A DNA stretch of 6,969 nucleotides from Desulfobacteraceae bacterium (GCA_030638935.1 DAOWDR010000084.1:1-6969), one strand, 5' to 3'; counted from the stretch's first letter, positions 1 through 6,659 are shown. Made by a program: numbers and translations. The notes: generated by a model from the sequence alone, not told the origin.

Positions 1-1
1 C

Positions 2-226
2 GGCGGCGCAATTCACAGTTTTGTCAAAGCCGTATCTTTGGAATTGGAAAACAACATCAGAATTAATGTTGTCTCATCCGGACTTGTTGAGGATGCTGTA
101 GACATATATGAGGATTATTTTCCTGGTCATAATCCCATACCAATGAATAAAGTTGTAAATGGGTTTGTAAAAAGCGTTCAAGGCCATGGCAATGGTGAAA
201 TAATCAGAATGTATGACAATTGCTGA
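2..226 (+). CDS. Short-chain dehydrogenase/reductase-like protein, C-terminal part (5' truncated by window edge)
   Basis: The frame is open from the window edge and ends at TGA 224-226, giving the last 74 residues of a longer protein. The visible part matches the C-terminal third of the Rossmann-fold SDR family: a helix (AIHSFVKAVSLELENN) followed by the strand and turn IRINVVSSGLVEDA, where classical SDRs have a 'RVNxVxPG' segment (Pro replaced by Ser here), then a YFPGHNPIPMNKV segment and a final strand (GEIIRMYDN). It resembles a small SDR subgroup of about 200 residues. If the helix is aligned on the classical YxxxK-A-A helix, the catalytic lysine position falls on a Gly at the very start of the window, so it may not be a classical oxidoreductase; this rests on a from-memory alignment. 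The substrate cannot be deduced. The sigma-54 activator starts 109 bases downstream on the same strand. Confidence 0.7.
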   Translation, partial: GGAIHSFVKAVSLELENNIRINVVSSGLVEDAVDIYEDYFPGHNPIPMNKVVNGFVKSVQGHGNGEIIRMYDNC

Positions 227-335
227 TTTGACACCGGCTAAATTGAATTAAAACCAAATGTATGGTAAATTTGATAAAAATATCGCCACCATGTCAATTT
301 GTAAACAATATACCGGAGATAGTAAAAGATAGAAA

Positions 336-1793
336 ATGGCTGACTCAAAAAATAAACCGGGAAGATTTTTACTGGATCTGGATAGGACAGATTATCTATC
401 TATTTTTGATGAGTTCAGTGATGGAGTGCTTGTTGCAAATGCCAAAGGGGTGATTGTCTATTACAACCATTCCATGTCACTCATTGACGAACTTAATCCT
501 GATGATGTTATCTCACGCAAGGTTACAGATGTCTATGACCTTGATGACTCTAACAGTATTATCATGCAGTGCCTGGCATCACAAAAACCCATCATTGACG
601 AGCCCATTTATTATCGTACAAGAATGGGTAAATTTACCAATACCATCCACAATGTGATGCCCATCTTTAACAAGGACAAGATTGTCGGGACCATTTGTTT
701 TGTAAAGGATTACCACTCACTGGCTGCAACCATTGCATCCATGCAGCTGCCTGGCAAAGACCAGCAGTTTGATAGTGAATCCATGACATTTGAAAGAATA
801 ATCGGGGAAGACCCCGCCTTTGTGGATGCCATTAATTCTTCCAGAATGGCTGCAAGCACCCCTTCGCCCGTGATGCTGTTTGGTGAGACCGGCACTGGCA
901 AAGAGCTGTTTGCAAGGGCTATCCACAACCACAGCTCCCGAAGTACCAAAAGATACACCCCTGTTAACTGTGCTGCCATTCCTGAAAACCTTTTGGAAGG
1001 TATTTTGTTCGGTACATCCAAAGGCGCTTTTACCGGCTCTGTGAACAAAGCCGGTTTGTTTGAGAGAACCAACAAAGGGACTATTTTTCTTGATGAGGTC
1101 AACTCCATGCCTGTGGGGCTACAGAGCAAAATTTTAAGAAGCATCCAGGAAAGCAAGGTCAGAAGAGTCGGAGCTTTGAGAGAGATTGAAACTGACTTAA
1201 AAATTATCAGCTCTGTGAACAAGGACCCCCATGTCACCATAGCAGACGGAACATTGAGATCCGATCTTTTCTACCGTTTGGGAGTGGTTTTTATCCATAT
1301 CGTGCCTTTGAGGGAACGAATGAAAGACCTTTATCTGCTGGTGAACCATTTTATCGAAAAACATAATGTTGCTCTGGGTAAAAATGTGAAAAACATTTCC
1401 GATGAAGTGATGGCACTTTTCAAGACATATGACTGGCCTGGCAATGTCAGGGAACTTGAACATGTGATTGAGGGGGCGATGAATATTGTGGGCACAGATG
1501 AGGTGATCCATATCCAGCATCTGCAGACCCATTTTTCAAACTGGTCCGTAAAAAATAAGCCGGAAAGATCAAAAAGACCGGAAAAACAACCTGGTGCAAA
1601 GCTTTCAGAAGATCACAGCCCTAATTTGATAAAAGAAAAGTCGGCCCATGAAGAAAATATTATAAAAAACACCCTTTTTGAGAACAAGGGAAATATTTCT
1701 AAAACCGCCAGATCCCTTGGTATTTCCCGGCAGCTCCTCTATTATAAAATTAAAAAGTTTAATATCAACCGGGACATAGCCCACCCGGTTTAA
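336..1793 (+). CDS. PAS-domain sigma-54-dependent transcriptional activator, Fis-type HTH (RocR-like)
   Basis: This 485-residue cytoplasmic regulator should remodel RNA polymerase-sigma-54 closed complexes by ATP hydrolysis. It has an N-terminal PAS sensor (about residues 20-128, FDEFSDGVLVANAKGVIVYY), then an AAA+ core (about 153-395) with Walker A GETGTGKE (183-190), contact loop GAFTGS (230-235), Walker B TIFLDEVNSM (249-258), arginine-finger candidates R308 and R314 in LRSDLFYRL, and sensor II region WPGNVREL (367-374). A charged linker leads to a C-terminal Fis-type HTH (about 438-475, NISKTARSLGISRQLLYYKI). There is no receiver domain, so control is probably by a ligand at the PAS domain. 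The LFGTSKG lead-in and DEVNSMP Walker B extension resemble RocR-like regulators of amino-acid catabolism rather than NtrC. An in-frame TAG at 330-332 fixes the start at ATG 336; the nearest purine-rich site (GGAG, 315-318) is rather far away. The target genes are not evident in the window. Confidence 0.95.
   Translation: MADSKNKPGRFLLDLDRTDYLSIFDEFSDGVLVANAKGVIVYYNHSMSLIDELNPDDVISRKVTDVYDLDDSNSIIMQCLASQKPIIDEPIYYRTRMGKFTNTIHNVMPIFNKDKIVGTICFVKDYHSLAATIASMQLPGKDQQFDSESMTFERIIGEDPAFVDAINSSRMAASTPSPVMLFGETGTGKELFARAIHNHSSRSTKRYTPVNCAAIPENLLEGILFGTSKGAFTGSVNKAGLFERTNKGTIFLDEVNSMPVGLQSKILRSIQESKVRRVGALREIETDLKIISSVNKDPHVTIADGTLRSDLFYRLGVVFIHIVPLRERMKDLYLLVNHFIEKHNVALGKNVKNISDEVMALFKTYDWPGNVRELEHVIEGAMNIVGTDEVIHIQHLQTHFSNWSVKNKPERSKRPEKQPGAKLSEDHSPNLIKEKSAHEENIIKNTLFENKGNISKTARSLGISRQLLYYKIKKFNINRDIAHPV
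1767..1790. repeat. Inverted repeat (7-bp GC-rich stem) at convergent gene ends
   Basis: AACCGGG (1767-1773) and CCCGGTT (1784-1790) form a perfect 7-bp stem with a 10-base loop. It spans the last codons of the sigma-54 activator and touches the stop of the transporter remnant on the other strand. There is no clear T-run on the + side, whereas the - strand continues into AT-rich sequence with a short T-run. It could therefore have ended transcription of the - strand gene. It is not a textbook terminator, and it may simply be a coding coincidence. Confidence 0.3.
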
Positions 1794-1927
1794 GGGATAC
1801 AGATTAAATTAGGTATAAAGGTCTTTTTATAAAAAAATGATCCTATAAAAAGTAAAATTCCCGCAAGAAATACAAAAACGGGCAGGATTGTCAGGGTGCG
1901 GTCAAGGCCGTATATGTCGAAAATTTT
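1790..1927 (-). pseudogene. C-terminal remnant of a membrane transporter (probably MFS), N-terminus lost
   Basis: Read on the - strand, codons from 1927 down to 1793 are open for 45 residues and end in TAA at 1790-1792. The peptide has an amphipathic lead-in (DIYGLDRTLTILP), one strongly hydrophobic transmembrane segment (VFVFLAGILLFIGSFFY) and a short basic cytoplasmic tail (KKTFIP). That is how the last helix of many 12-helix MFS permeases looks, including the 'LPV...LAG...G..FY.KD' pattern. There is no start codon, and an in-frame stop lies immediately upstream (1928-1930). If the family is right, roughly 350-400 N-terminal residues are missing. Its stop overlaps the stop of the convergent activator gene. 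MFS is the best guess; another polytopic membrane protein is possible. Confidence 0.5.
1823..1852. repeat. 9-bp AT-rich inverted repeat inside the transporter remnant
   Basis: CTTTTTATA (1823-1831) and TATAAAAAG (1844-1852) are perfect inverted copies separated by 12 bases. The element lies inside the decayed transporter coding sequence, encoding part of its FYKKTF tail, so it may only reflect Phe/Lys codon composition. With A/T pairs except at the ends, the stem would be weak in RNA. No function is assigned. Confidence 0.3.
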
Positions 1928-2098
1928 TCAGAAAAGCAAAAGATTGAAATAATGGAATCTGTCTGGCGGATCATTTTGCTGGACGATCACCTTGAAGCCC
2001 ATGAAGACCACTTTGTCCATAAACTGGCAAACCTTCTCCGCTTAAGCCATAGCGAATTGATCGAAGCCAAACTCCGGGCACGAAAACAGCTTTCATAA
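1922..2098 (+). pseudogene. C-terminal remnant of a TerB-family (tellurite-resistance-like) protein, N-terminus lost
   Basis: The + frame from 1922 to the TAA at 2096-2098 encodes 58 residues that read as the tail of a TerB/DjlA-like all-helical domain: FSEKQKIEIMESVWRII, then an acidic loop (LLDDHLEAHEDHF) and VHKLANLLRLSHSELIEAK. The 'E-K-x-E-x-x-E-x-x-W-R-I-x-x-x-D-x-x-L-x-x-x-E-D' spacing is typical of this family's second half. Complete members are about 140-150 residues, so roughly the first 80-90 residues are absent. The frame stays open back to 1856, but without an ATG, GTG or TTG, and the sequence before about 1920 is instead the transporter remnant on the other strand. The first internal ATG (1952) would leave only 48 residues and has no convincing ribosome site. 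It is called a dead fragment. Confidence 0.7.
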
Positions 2099-2190
2099 TT
2101 CGATCCTAGGGAAAATCTGATTTTTGAAAGCTCAGGATAGTGACAATGATCCTTGACGACCTCAAAAATTTAATAGAAAGTGTCTAAAAA

Positions 2191-3576
2191 TCATACAGGG
2201 AATAGAACTGATATCTTTACTACATCGTCTGGATCATTGGCGATGCTTATTTCTCCATGATGAAGGCCGACTATTTTTTTAGCAATCGCCAGGCCTAACC
2301 CTGATCCGCCATGGGAGATGGAGCGGGATTTTTCTACCCGGTAGAATTGCTCAAATATTTGGGGAAGATCATTTTCAGGAATTTGCTGACCGGTGTTGGA
2401 AATTTCCAATAGAATTTTTGTTTTGGATTTTTCAGCTTTTATAAGGATTTGTCCACCGCTATCAAGATTGTATCGGATTGCATTATCAATGAGATTGACA
2501 AAAAGGCGAAATAATTTTTCCTGGTCCCCGTGAATGGGATGCGGGCCTGCCAGGTGGTTAAAGACAGATATTTGTTTGGCCGTCAGAACATCGGCATAGT
2601 CATCCAACACCCTGGCCAGCAAAACGGTCAAATCAATAGTCCCCTGGTTTAAAATTCCCTGCTGTTCCAGCCTGGAAAGGTCCAGAAGATTTTTAACCAG
2701 ATGACTCATCCTCCGGGTAGTCTCAAGCTGTTTAATCAGGCTTTTAGACTGGGCAGGGGGCAGTTTTTCGTTCATCAGCATTTCTTCCTGGGCAAGCATA
2801 AGAAGCGTGATGGGACTTTTGAGTTCATGGGATGCATTTCCTATGAACTCCTTTTGCAGGTTAAAAGAATTTTGAAGCCTGTCAAACATCTTATTCAGGG
2901 ATACAGAAAGATCATATAGTTCATCTCTGCTGCCCCTTAACGGGATTCTCCCGTCCAGGGATTCTTCGCTGATTTCCTTGGATTTCCTGATAATGGCTGA
3001 AACCGGGCTTAATATTCTGCCTGCAAGAATGTAACTGCATAAAAGGATGAACAGTACACAGATGAAAAGGCTTATACCGATATCCACGGCAAGTTCTATC
3101 AATTCTTCCTCAAGGCCTTCAATGGGTTTTGCAATACGGATTTCAACCCCAAGGCCGTTTATTTGTTCATCTATAACCATCACTCTGAAAAGCACATCGT
3201 CATGATCGTCCTGGTTTAACCATATCTGTGACCGCAAGATTTTTCTTTCGATCAGGTATGCCGGTTTATCCTCTATAACGGGAAGCTCAATATAGTTGGC
3301 CAGCTGGGACTGATACAGGATTTTCCCCTTGTTGTTTTTTACCATGATCCAATAGGTATCCGGATTGTAAGGCATGCCGGACAGGTCGTAGGGTCCTGAG
3401 ACCGTTTTAACTGCCGTCATTTGCAGGGCAAGAGCTGCGGCCATATGTTGGATCTCCTGGTCGATGAGTTTGAAGGGTTCTTCCATCAGTCTCCAAAAAA
3501 TAATGGACGAAAAAACAATTGTTGACAATAATGCTGTCCCGGAAATCCACAGGGTTATTTTTTTACGGATTTTCAT
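2191..3576 (-). CDS. Membrane sensor histidine kinase (HAMP-HisKA-HATPase), EnvZ/PmrB-like architecture
   Basis: This 461-residue inner-membrane kinase has TM1 at about residues 9-29, a periplasmic sensor of about 133 residues (30-163), TM2 at about 164-186 and HAMP at about 187-237 (ILSPVSAIIRKSKEI ... RDELYDLSVSLNKMFDRL). HisKA carries the phospho-acceptor H250 in NASHELKSPI. The ATPase domain shows N-box FVNLIDNAIRY (359-369), a variant G1 box SNTGQQIP (N394 where D-x-G-x-G is usual), F-box FEQFYRVEKS and G2 box GGSGLGLAI (423-431). The sensor contains an acidic/His patch, NQDDHDD (121-127), and no cysteine, so a cation or cationic-peptide signal is imaginable but unproven. Its ATG overlaps the response-regulator stop by 4 bases (ATGA), indicating translational coupling. 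It should phosphorylate that regulator. No strong terminator is visible downstream. Confidence 0.97.
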   Translation of the reverse strand: MKIRKKITLWISGTALLSTIVFSSIIFWRLMEEPFKLIDQEIQHMAAALALQMTAVKTVSGPYDLSGMPYNPDTYWIMVKNNKGKILYQSQLANYIELPVIEDKPAYLIERKILRSQIWLNQDDHDDVLFRVMVIDEQINGLGVEIRIAKPIEGLEEELIELAVDIGISLFICVLFILLCSYILAGRILSPVSAIIRKSKEISEESLDGRIPLRGSRDELYDLSVSLNKMFDRLQNSFNLQKEFIGNASHELKSPITLLMLAQEEMLMNEKLPPAQSKSLIKQLETTRRMSHLVKNLLDLSRLEQQGILNQGTIDLTVLLARVLDDYADVLTAKQISVFNHLAGPHPIHGDQEKLFRLFVNLIDNAIRYNLDSGGQILIKAEKSKTKILLEISNTGQQIPENDLPQIFEQFYRVEKSRSISHGGSGLGLAIAKKIVGLHHGEISIANDPDDVVKISVLFPV

Positions 3577-4250
3577 AATGACTCTTCAATTATAAATCCC
3601 AGGCCCCGAATGGTTTTGATAATGGAATCCTCTCCACTGACACGGAGTTTCTTCCTCAGGTTTTTGATATGGACATCGACAAAGTTGGACATTGAAAAGG
3701 GATCGAAATTTTCCCCCCATACATGTTCTGCCATATTGAATTTTGATACGGCACTGCCTTTATTGTGCATGAGAAATTCCAGAATAGAAAATTCTTTTGA
3801 TGTCAGATGGACCTCTATATTGTTTTGGGTAACTTTTCGGGTTACAGTATCCAGGGTGACCCCCCCTGCTTCCAGGACCGGAGTTCGATTTCCCTGACGG
3901 CGCAACACCGCCCTTATCCTGGCCATCAATTCTGCCATTGAAAAAGGTTTTGAAAGGTAGTCATCTGCACCATGGTCCAGCCCTTTGACTTTATCCTGGA
4001 CATCGTTTCTTGCCGTGAGCATGAGTATGGGCATATCCAGTCCTGCCTGCCGGACTTCCCTGAGCACGCTCAAGCCGTCCATGCTCGGCAGCATGATATC
4101 CAGTAGGATAAGATCATAGGGCACATCAAATATTTTATCCAGAGCCTGCTCGCCGTTTTCAGCAGTCTCTACCCCATAATGTTTTCTTTTCAGGGCTGCT
4201 TTAAGCTGGTCCAGCAAACCAATATCATCGTCAACAATCAATATGTTCAT
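3573..4250 (-). CDS. OmpR/PhoB-family response regulator
   Basis: This 225-residue DNA-binding response regulator is the partner of the kinase it overlaps. The receiver domain (1-118) shows the acidic pocket DDD (7-9), phospho-acceptor D51 (LILLDIMLPSMDG), T79 (LMLTA) and K101 (LSKPF). The C-terminal winged helix (about 127-222) has LTSKEFSILEFLMHNKG, the recognition-helix region SNFVDVHIKNLRKKLR and the wing IKTIRGLGFII. The frame extends upstream to a TTG at 4280, but ATG 4250 is preferred. It places the conserved first beta-strand (MNILIVDDD) at the N-terminus, as usual in the family, and has a GGAAAG ribosome site six bases upstream. It lies 70 bases after dgkA, with a plausible promoter between. 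Likely targets are its own operon and the upstream envelope genes; this is inferred from context. Confidence 0.97.
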   Translation of the reverse strand: MNILIVDDDIGLLDQLKAALKRKHYGVETAENGEQALDKIFDVPYDLILLDIMLPSMDGLSVLREVRQAGLDMPILMLTARNDVQDKVKGLDHGADDYLSKPFSMAELMARIRAVLRRQGNRTPVLEAGGVTLDTVTRKVTQNNIEVHLTSKEFSILEFLMHNKGSAVSKFNMAEHVWGENFDPFSMSNFVDVHIKNLRKKLRVSGEDSIIKTIRGLGFIIEESL

Positions 4251-4256
4251 GCTAAT

Positions 4257-4262
4257 CTTTCC
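4257..4262 (-). promoter_or_regulatory. Ribosome binding site deciding the response-regulator start
   Basis: On the - strand GGAAAG is followed by six bases (ATTAGC) and then the ATG ending at 4250. The upstream TTG candidate at 4280 would add ten residues in front of the conserved first beta-strand, so this site supports the shorter protein. Confidence 0.6.
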
Positions 4263-4288
4263 AGATTTTGTTTTCTGCAACAGATATC

Positions 4289-4317
4289 ACAATAAACGGA
4301 TCTAATCCAAATGACAA
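4289..4317 (-). promoter_or_regulatory. Candidate sigma-70-type promoter for the two-component system
   Basis: In the 70-base gap between dgkA and the response regulator, the - strand reads TTGTCA (4317-4312; 5 of 6 to consensus), then a 17-base spacer, then TATTGT (4294-4289; 4 of 6). The transcript would start near 4282 with a leader of about 30 bases before ATG 4250. The spacer contains the small dyad GGAT-TAG-ATCC, which could be an operator half or chance. This would let the regulator and kinase be expressed separately from, or in addition to, read-through from the upstream genes. Confidence 0.35.
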
Positions 4318-4320
4318 ATG

Positions 4321-4677
4321 TTAAATTAAGATGATTGACCATACGGTGGCTGCCATGAAAATGCTGATAAAAACAGCAGCAGATCCCATATCCTTTGCCT
4401 GTTTTGCCAATGGGTTAAACTCGGTCCCTATCCTGTCCACAGCCGCTTCTATGCCTGAGTTCAAAAGTTCTGTAACCACCACCGCCAGGAGAGTTGACAC
4501 AAGCAAGGCTTTTTCAGCACTGGTCTGCCCCAGATAAATTCCAACGGGAACCAATACAGCCGCTGCCACAGCCTCCTGGCGGAAAGCGGCTTCGGAAACC
4601 CATGCTGCCCTGAGCCCTGCAAAAGTGTACTCTGTTGCCTTTATAATCCGGGCCATTCCTGTTCTTTTTTGATTCAT
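4321..4677 (-). CDS. dgkA: Diacylglycerol kinase, integral membrane DgkA type
   Basis: DgkA phosphorylates diacylglycerol with ATP to give phosphatidic acid in the inner membrane, recycling the lipid by-product of phospholipid head-group transfer. At 118 residues it has the length of E. coli DgkA (about 121). Conserved blocks are RIIKATEYTFAGLRAAW, SEAAFRQE, ELLNSGIEAAVDRIG and AKDMGSAAV. Residues matching the known catalytic and metal-binding set, shifted by one from E. coli, are all present: E29, E70, N73, E77, K95 and D96. It has an N-terminal amphipathic helix and three transmembrane helices (about 36-50, 56-78 and 98-117). The ATG overlaps the stop of the LtaS-like gene by 4 bases (ATGA) and has only a weak ribosome site of its own, so it is probably translated by coupling. 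An internal ATG at codon 8 is unlikely because the AGGA there sits too close. This pairing fits recycling of diacylglycerol made by the upstream enzyme. Confidence 0.96.
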   Translation of the reverse strand: MNQKRTGMARIIKATEYTFAGLRAAWVSEAAFRQEAVAAAVLVPVGIYLGQTSAEKALLVSTLLAVVVTELLNSGIEAAVDRIGTEFNPLAKQAKDMGSAAVFISIFMAATVWSIILI

Positions 4678-6659
4678 ATTTCTGGGCCTGTAAGGGATAA
4701 TTCGCTTTTGTTCGCGATCTGGGATTGTCTGTCATGCCAGCGATTGAACCTATGTGTAAACACATAGTCCGCACCCTGGTAATAGGACATCAGCTCCATG
4801 ACTCCGGGGTAATTTGGGGTCACCTTTTCAAGCACAGCCTTTTTTAACAGAAGATCAACCCGGTTGATTCCTTTACCCGGAGACAGGAAAAGCAGTTCAT
4901 TGTTTTTGATTAATCCAAGTTTTTGATAATTTGCGATAAATGCCCGTCCATTGAAATCAGGTGCCAGAATATTTTTGCCGAAAAAGAAACTGTCATAGGA
5001 GATATTGAGCAGGGACAGCAGGGTGGGAGCAATATCAATCTGGCTGGACAAAGTATGTATTTCTTCTGTTTTGATATACTTGGGCGAATAGATAAACAAT
5101 GGTATATGGTATTTTTTAACGGGCAGTCCTATTTTACCGGAACTTGCCGCACAATGGTCTGCCACAACAACGAAGAGGGTATCTTCAAACCAAGGTTCCT
5201 GTTTCGCCATTTTAATCAGCCGGCCCAATGCATAATCCGTATATTTGACCCCTCCGAATCTTCCGCTTCCTGTTTTACCTTCCCCGGGTGCAAGATCTAT
5301 TTTCCCTTTGGGGAAGGTAAAGGGCTGATGGTTGCTGGTTGTCATGATATGAAAGAAAAATGGCTTTTGGGCATCATAGTCCTGACCGGCTTCTTTGATG
5401 GCTCGGTTGTATAGGTCTTCGTCACATACACCCCAGGCATTTTTAAATGTGACTTCCCTGTTGCTTAAACGGGGTTGGTCAACTATCCTATAGCCGTTTC
5501 CTGAAAAAAAGGCATTCATATTGTCGAAGAATCCCCTTCCCCCATAGAGAAAGGCGGTATCATATCCCATATCCGTGAAGACTTTACCCAGGCTGAACAT
5601 TTTGCTGTTATCCGGACGCTTGACAATGGAGCGGCCCGGTGTGGGGGGAATGGACAGGGTGATCGCCTCAAGGCCTCTAGCAGTCCTTGTTCCCGTGGCA
5701 TAGAAATTGGTAAAAAGCTTTCCTTTTTTGAACCATTGATCCATGAACGGGGTAATATTTTGTTCCTGCCCGAACCGGGTCAGGAACTTTGCGCTTAAGC
5801 TCTCCACAGAAATCAGCATGACATTAAGTCTTTTCTGGACGCCTTTTTCTTCTACATGCCTTGCAATACTGTATATGCCCTCATCAGGCTCAGTTCCCTG
5901 AACATGATCTTTTAAAATTTCGGAAAGTTCATTGTCATTGCCGATTGCATAGAACTGGTGGTAATCAAGACTATTGTTGCGGAAAGCTGCAAACAGTTGA
6001 TAGGGGCCGTTTGATGCAAGTTCGTTGATATAATTGTTGTCTGAAAAACGACGCTGGGATTGATTTAGCATAAGAAAGGAAATAAGTGGAATCAAAAGTA
6101 GGCAACCGGCAGTAATAAGCCTTTTAAAAAATGATTCACTGATTGCAAGGGATCTGATCAGTGAGGGCCGGATCAGGTATAATACGGCTCCTGCTATAAT
6201 GAACAAAACCGGCAATATCCAGAATACGGGATAAGACTGTAATATATTGTCTGTCACCTCTCTTCTGTAGACAAGGTAATCCACGGATATAAAATTAAAC
6301 CGGACACCGAATTCGCTCCAAAAATACCATTCCGAAACAAGGCAGAATCCTAGGCCGGACAGGATTAAAAAAGAGACTGCCAGGGTTAGATATTTAAAAA
6401 TCCTGCCGTTGAACCATTTGTTGGGCACCACCAAAAAAAAGAGGACAAGAGGAATATAAAAATAACTGATAAATGCGATGTCGTAAATAAGGCCCTGGCC
6501 AAAAATATACACCCATTCAAATGAAGGACCATCCAAATAAGACCAGGCCCATATCAGAAGAACCGTCCTCATAAAACAAAAACCGGCAAGGGCGATCATG
6601 GCCAGTTGAAATACCATGGCAAATCTTGTTTTCGGGTCTTTGAAGATAGTATTAATCAT
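4674..6659 (-). CDS. LtaS/MdoB-like membrane phosphotransferase (sulfatase/alkaline-phosphatase fold)
   Basis: This 661-residue enzyme has five predicted N-terminal transmembrane helices (about 14-36, 51-78, 88-109, 143-164 and 180-198), a linker, and a periplasmic sulfatase-fold catalytic domain (about 277-560). This is the layout of lipoteichoic-acid synthase and of MdoB/OpgB phosphoglycerol transferases. Visible active-site elements are metal ligand E286 in LISVES, probable nucleophile T326 in ATGTRTARGLEA, W409 in the NAWGVCDEDL segment, H444 in TTSNHQPF, and metal ligands D501-H502 in VVVADHC. Such enzymes take a head group from a phospholipid and release diacylglycerol. In a Gram-negative the acceptor is probably a periplasmic glycan or an outer-envelope lipid rather than lipoteichoic acid. 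Residues 560-661 form a C-terminal extension after the catalytic fold. The start overlaps the PAP2 gene by 8 bases and has a good AAGGA site; the stop overlaps dgkA. The exact donor and acceptor cannot be read from the sequence. Confidence 0.93.
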   Translation of the reverse strand: MINTIFKDPKTRFAMVFQLAMIALAGFCFMRTVLLIWAWSYLDGPSFEWVYIFGQGLIYDIAFISYFYIPLVLFFLVVPNKWFNGRIFKYLTLAVSFLILSGLGFCLVSEWYFWSEFGVRFNFISVDYLVYRREVTDNILQSYPVFWILPVLFIIAGAVLYLIRPSLIRSLAISESFFKRLITAGCLLLIPLISFLMLNQSQRRFSDNNYINELASNGPYQLFAAFRNNSLDYHQFYAIGNDNELSEILKDHVQGTEPDEGIYSIARHVEEKGVQKRLNVMLISVESLSAKFLTRFGQEQNITPFMDQWFKKGKLFTNFYATGTRTARGLEAITLSIPPTPGRSIVKRPDNSKMFSLGKVFTDMGYDTAFLYGGRGFFDNMNAFFSGNGYRIVDQPRLSNREVTFKNAWGVCDEDLYNRAIKEAGQDYDAQKPFFFHIMTTSNHQPFTFPKGKIDLAPGEGKTGSGRFGGVKYTDYALGRLIKMAKQEPWFEDTLFVVVADHCAASSGKIGLPVKKYHIPLFIYSPKYIKTEEIHTLSSQIDIAPTLLSLLNISYDSFFFGKNILAPDFNGRAFIANYQKLGLIKNNELLFLSPGKGINRVDLLLKKAVLEKVTPNYPGVMELMSYYQGADYVFTHRFNRWHDRQSQIANKSELSLTGPEI

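Noticed and set aside
228..256. TTGACA at 228-233 as a promoter for the activator.
   Set aside because: The -35 match is perfect, but 16-18 bases downstream there is no acceptable -10 hexamer, and it overlaps the SDR-like gene end only by proximity.
710..1240. Long open frame (176 codons) on the - strand inside the sigma-54 activator gene.
   Set aside because: It lies wholly antisense to a strongly conserved AAA+ domain, has no recognisable motif, and its composition is that of a shadow frame.
1856..2098. In-frame extension of the TerB fragment upstream to 1856 as a small intact gene.
   Set aside because: There is no ATG, GTG or TTG before codon 1952, and the part before about 1920 reads as membrane-protein sequence on the opposite strand.
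2111..2127. AAAAT-CTG-ATTTT hairpin downstream of the kinase as a terminator.
   Set aside because: The 5-bp all-A/T stem with a 3-base loop is too weak, with no GC-rich stem and no clear following T-run on the - strand.
2146..2187. Thirteen-codon + strand ORF (MILDDLKNLIESV) just before the kinase stop.
   Set aside because: It is too short to judge, with only a weak upstream purine stretch and no similarity I can recognise.
4251..4280. Upstream TTG start (4280) for the response regulator.
   Set aside because: It adds ten residues before the conserved first beta-strand, and ATG 4250 has a well-placed GGAAAG site.
4923..5414. 163-codon + strand open frame opposite the LtaS-like gene.
   Set aside because: The other strand encodes the conserved catalytic domain with its DH and NHQPF motifs; the + frame has no family features.
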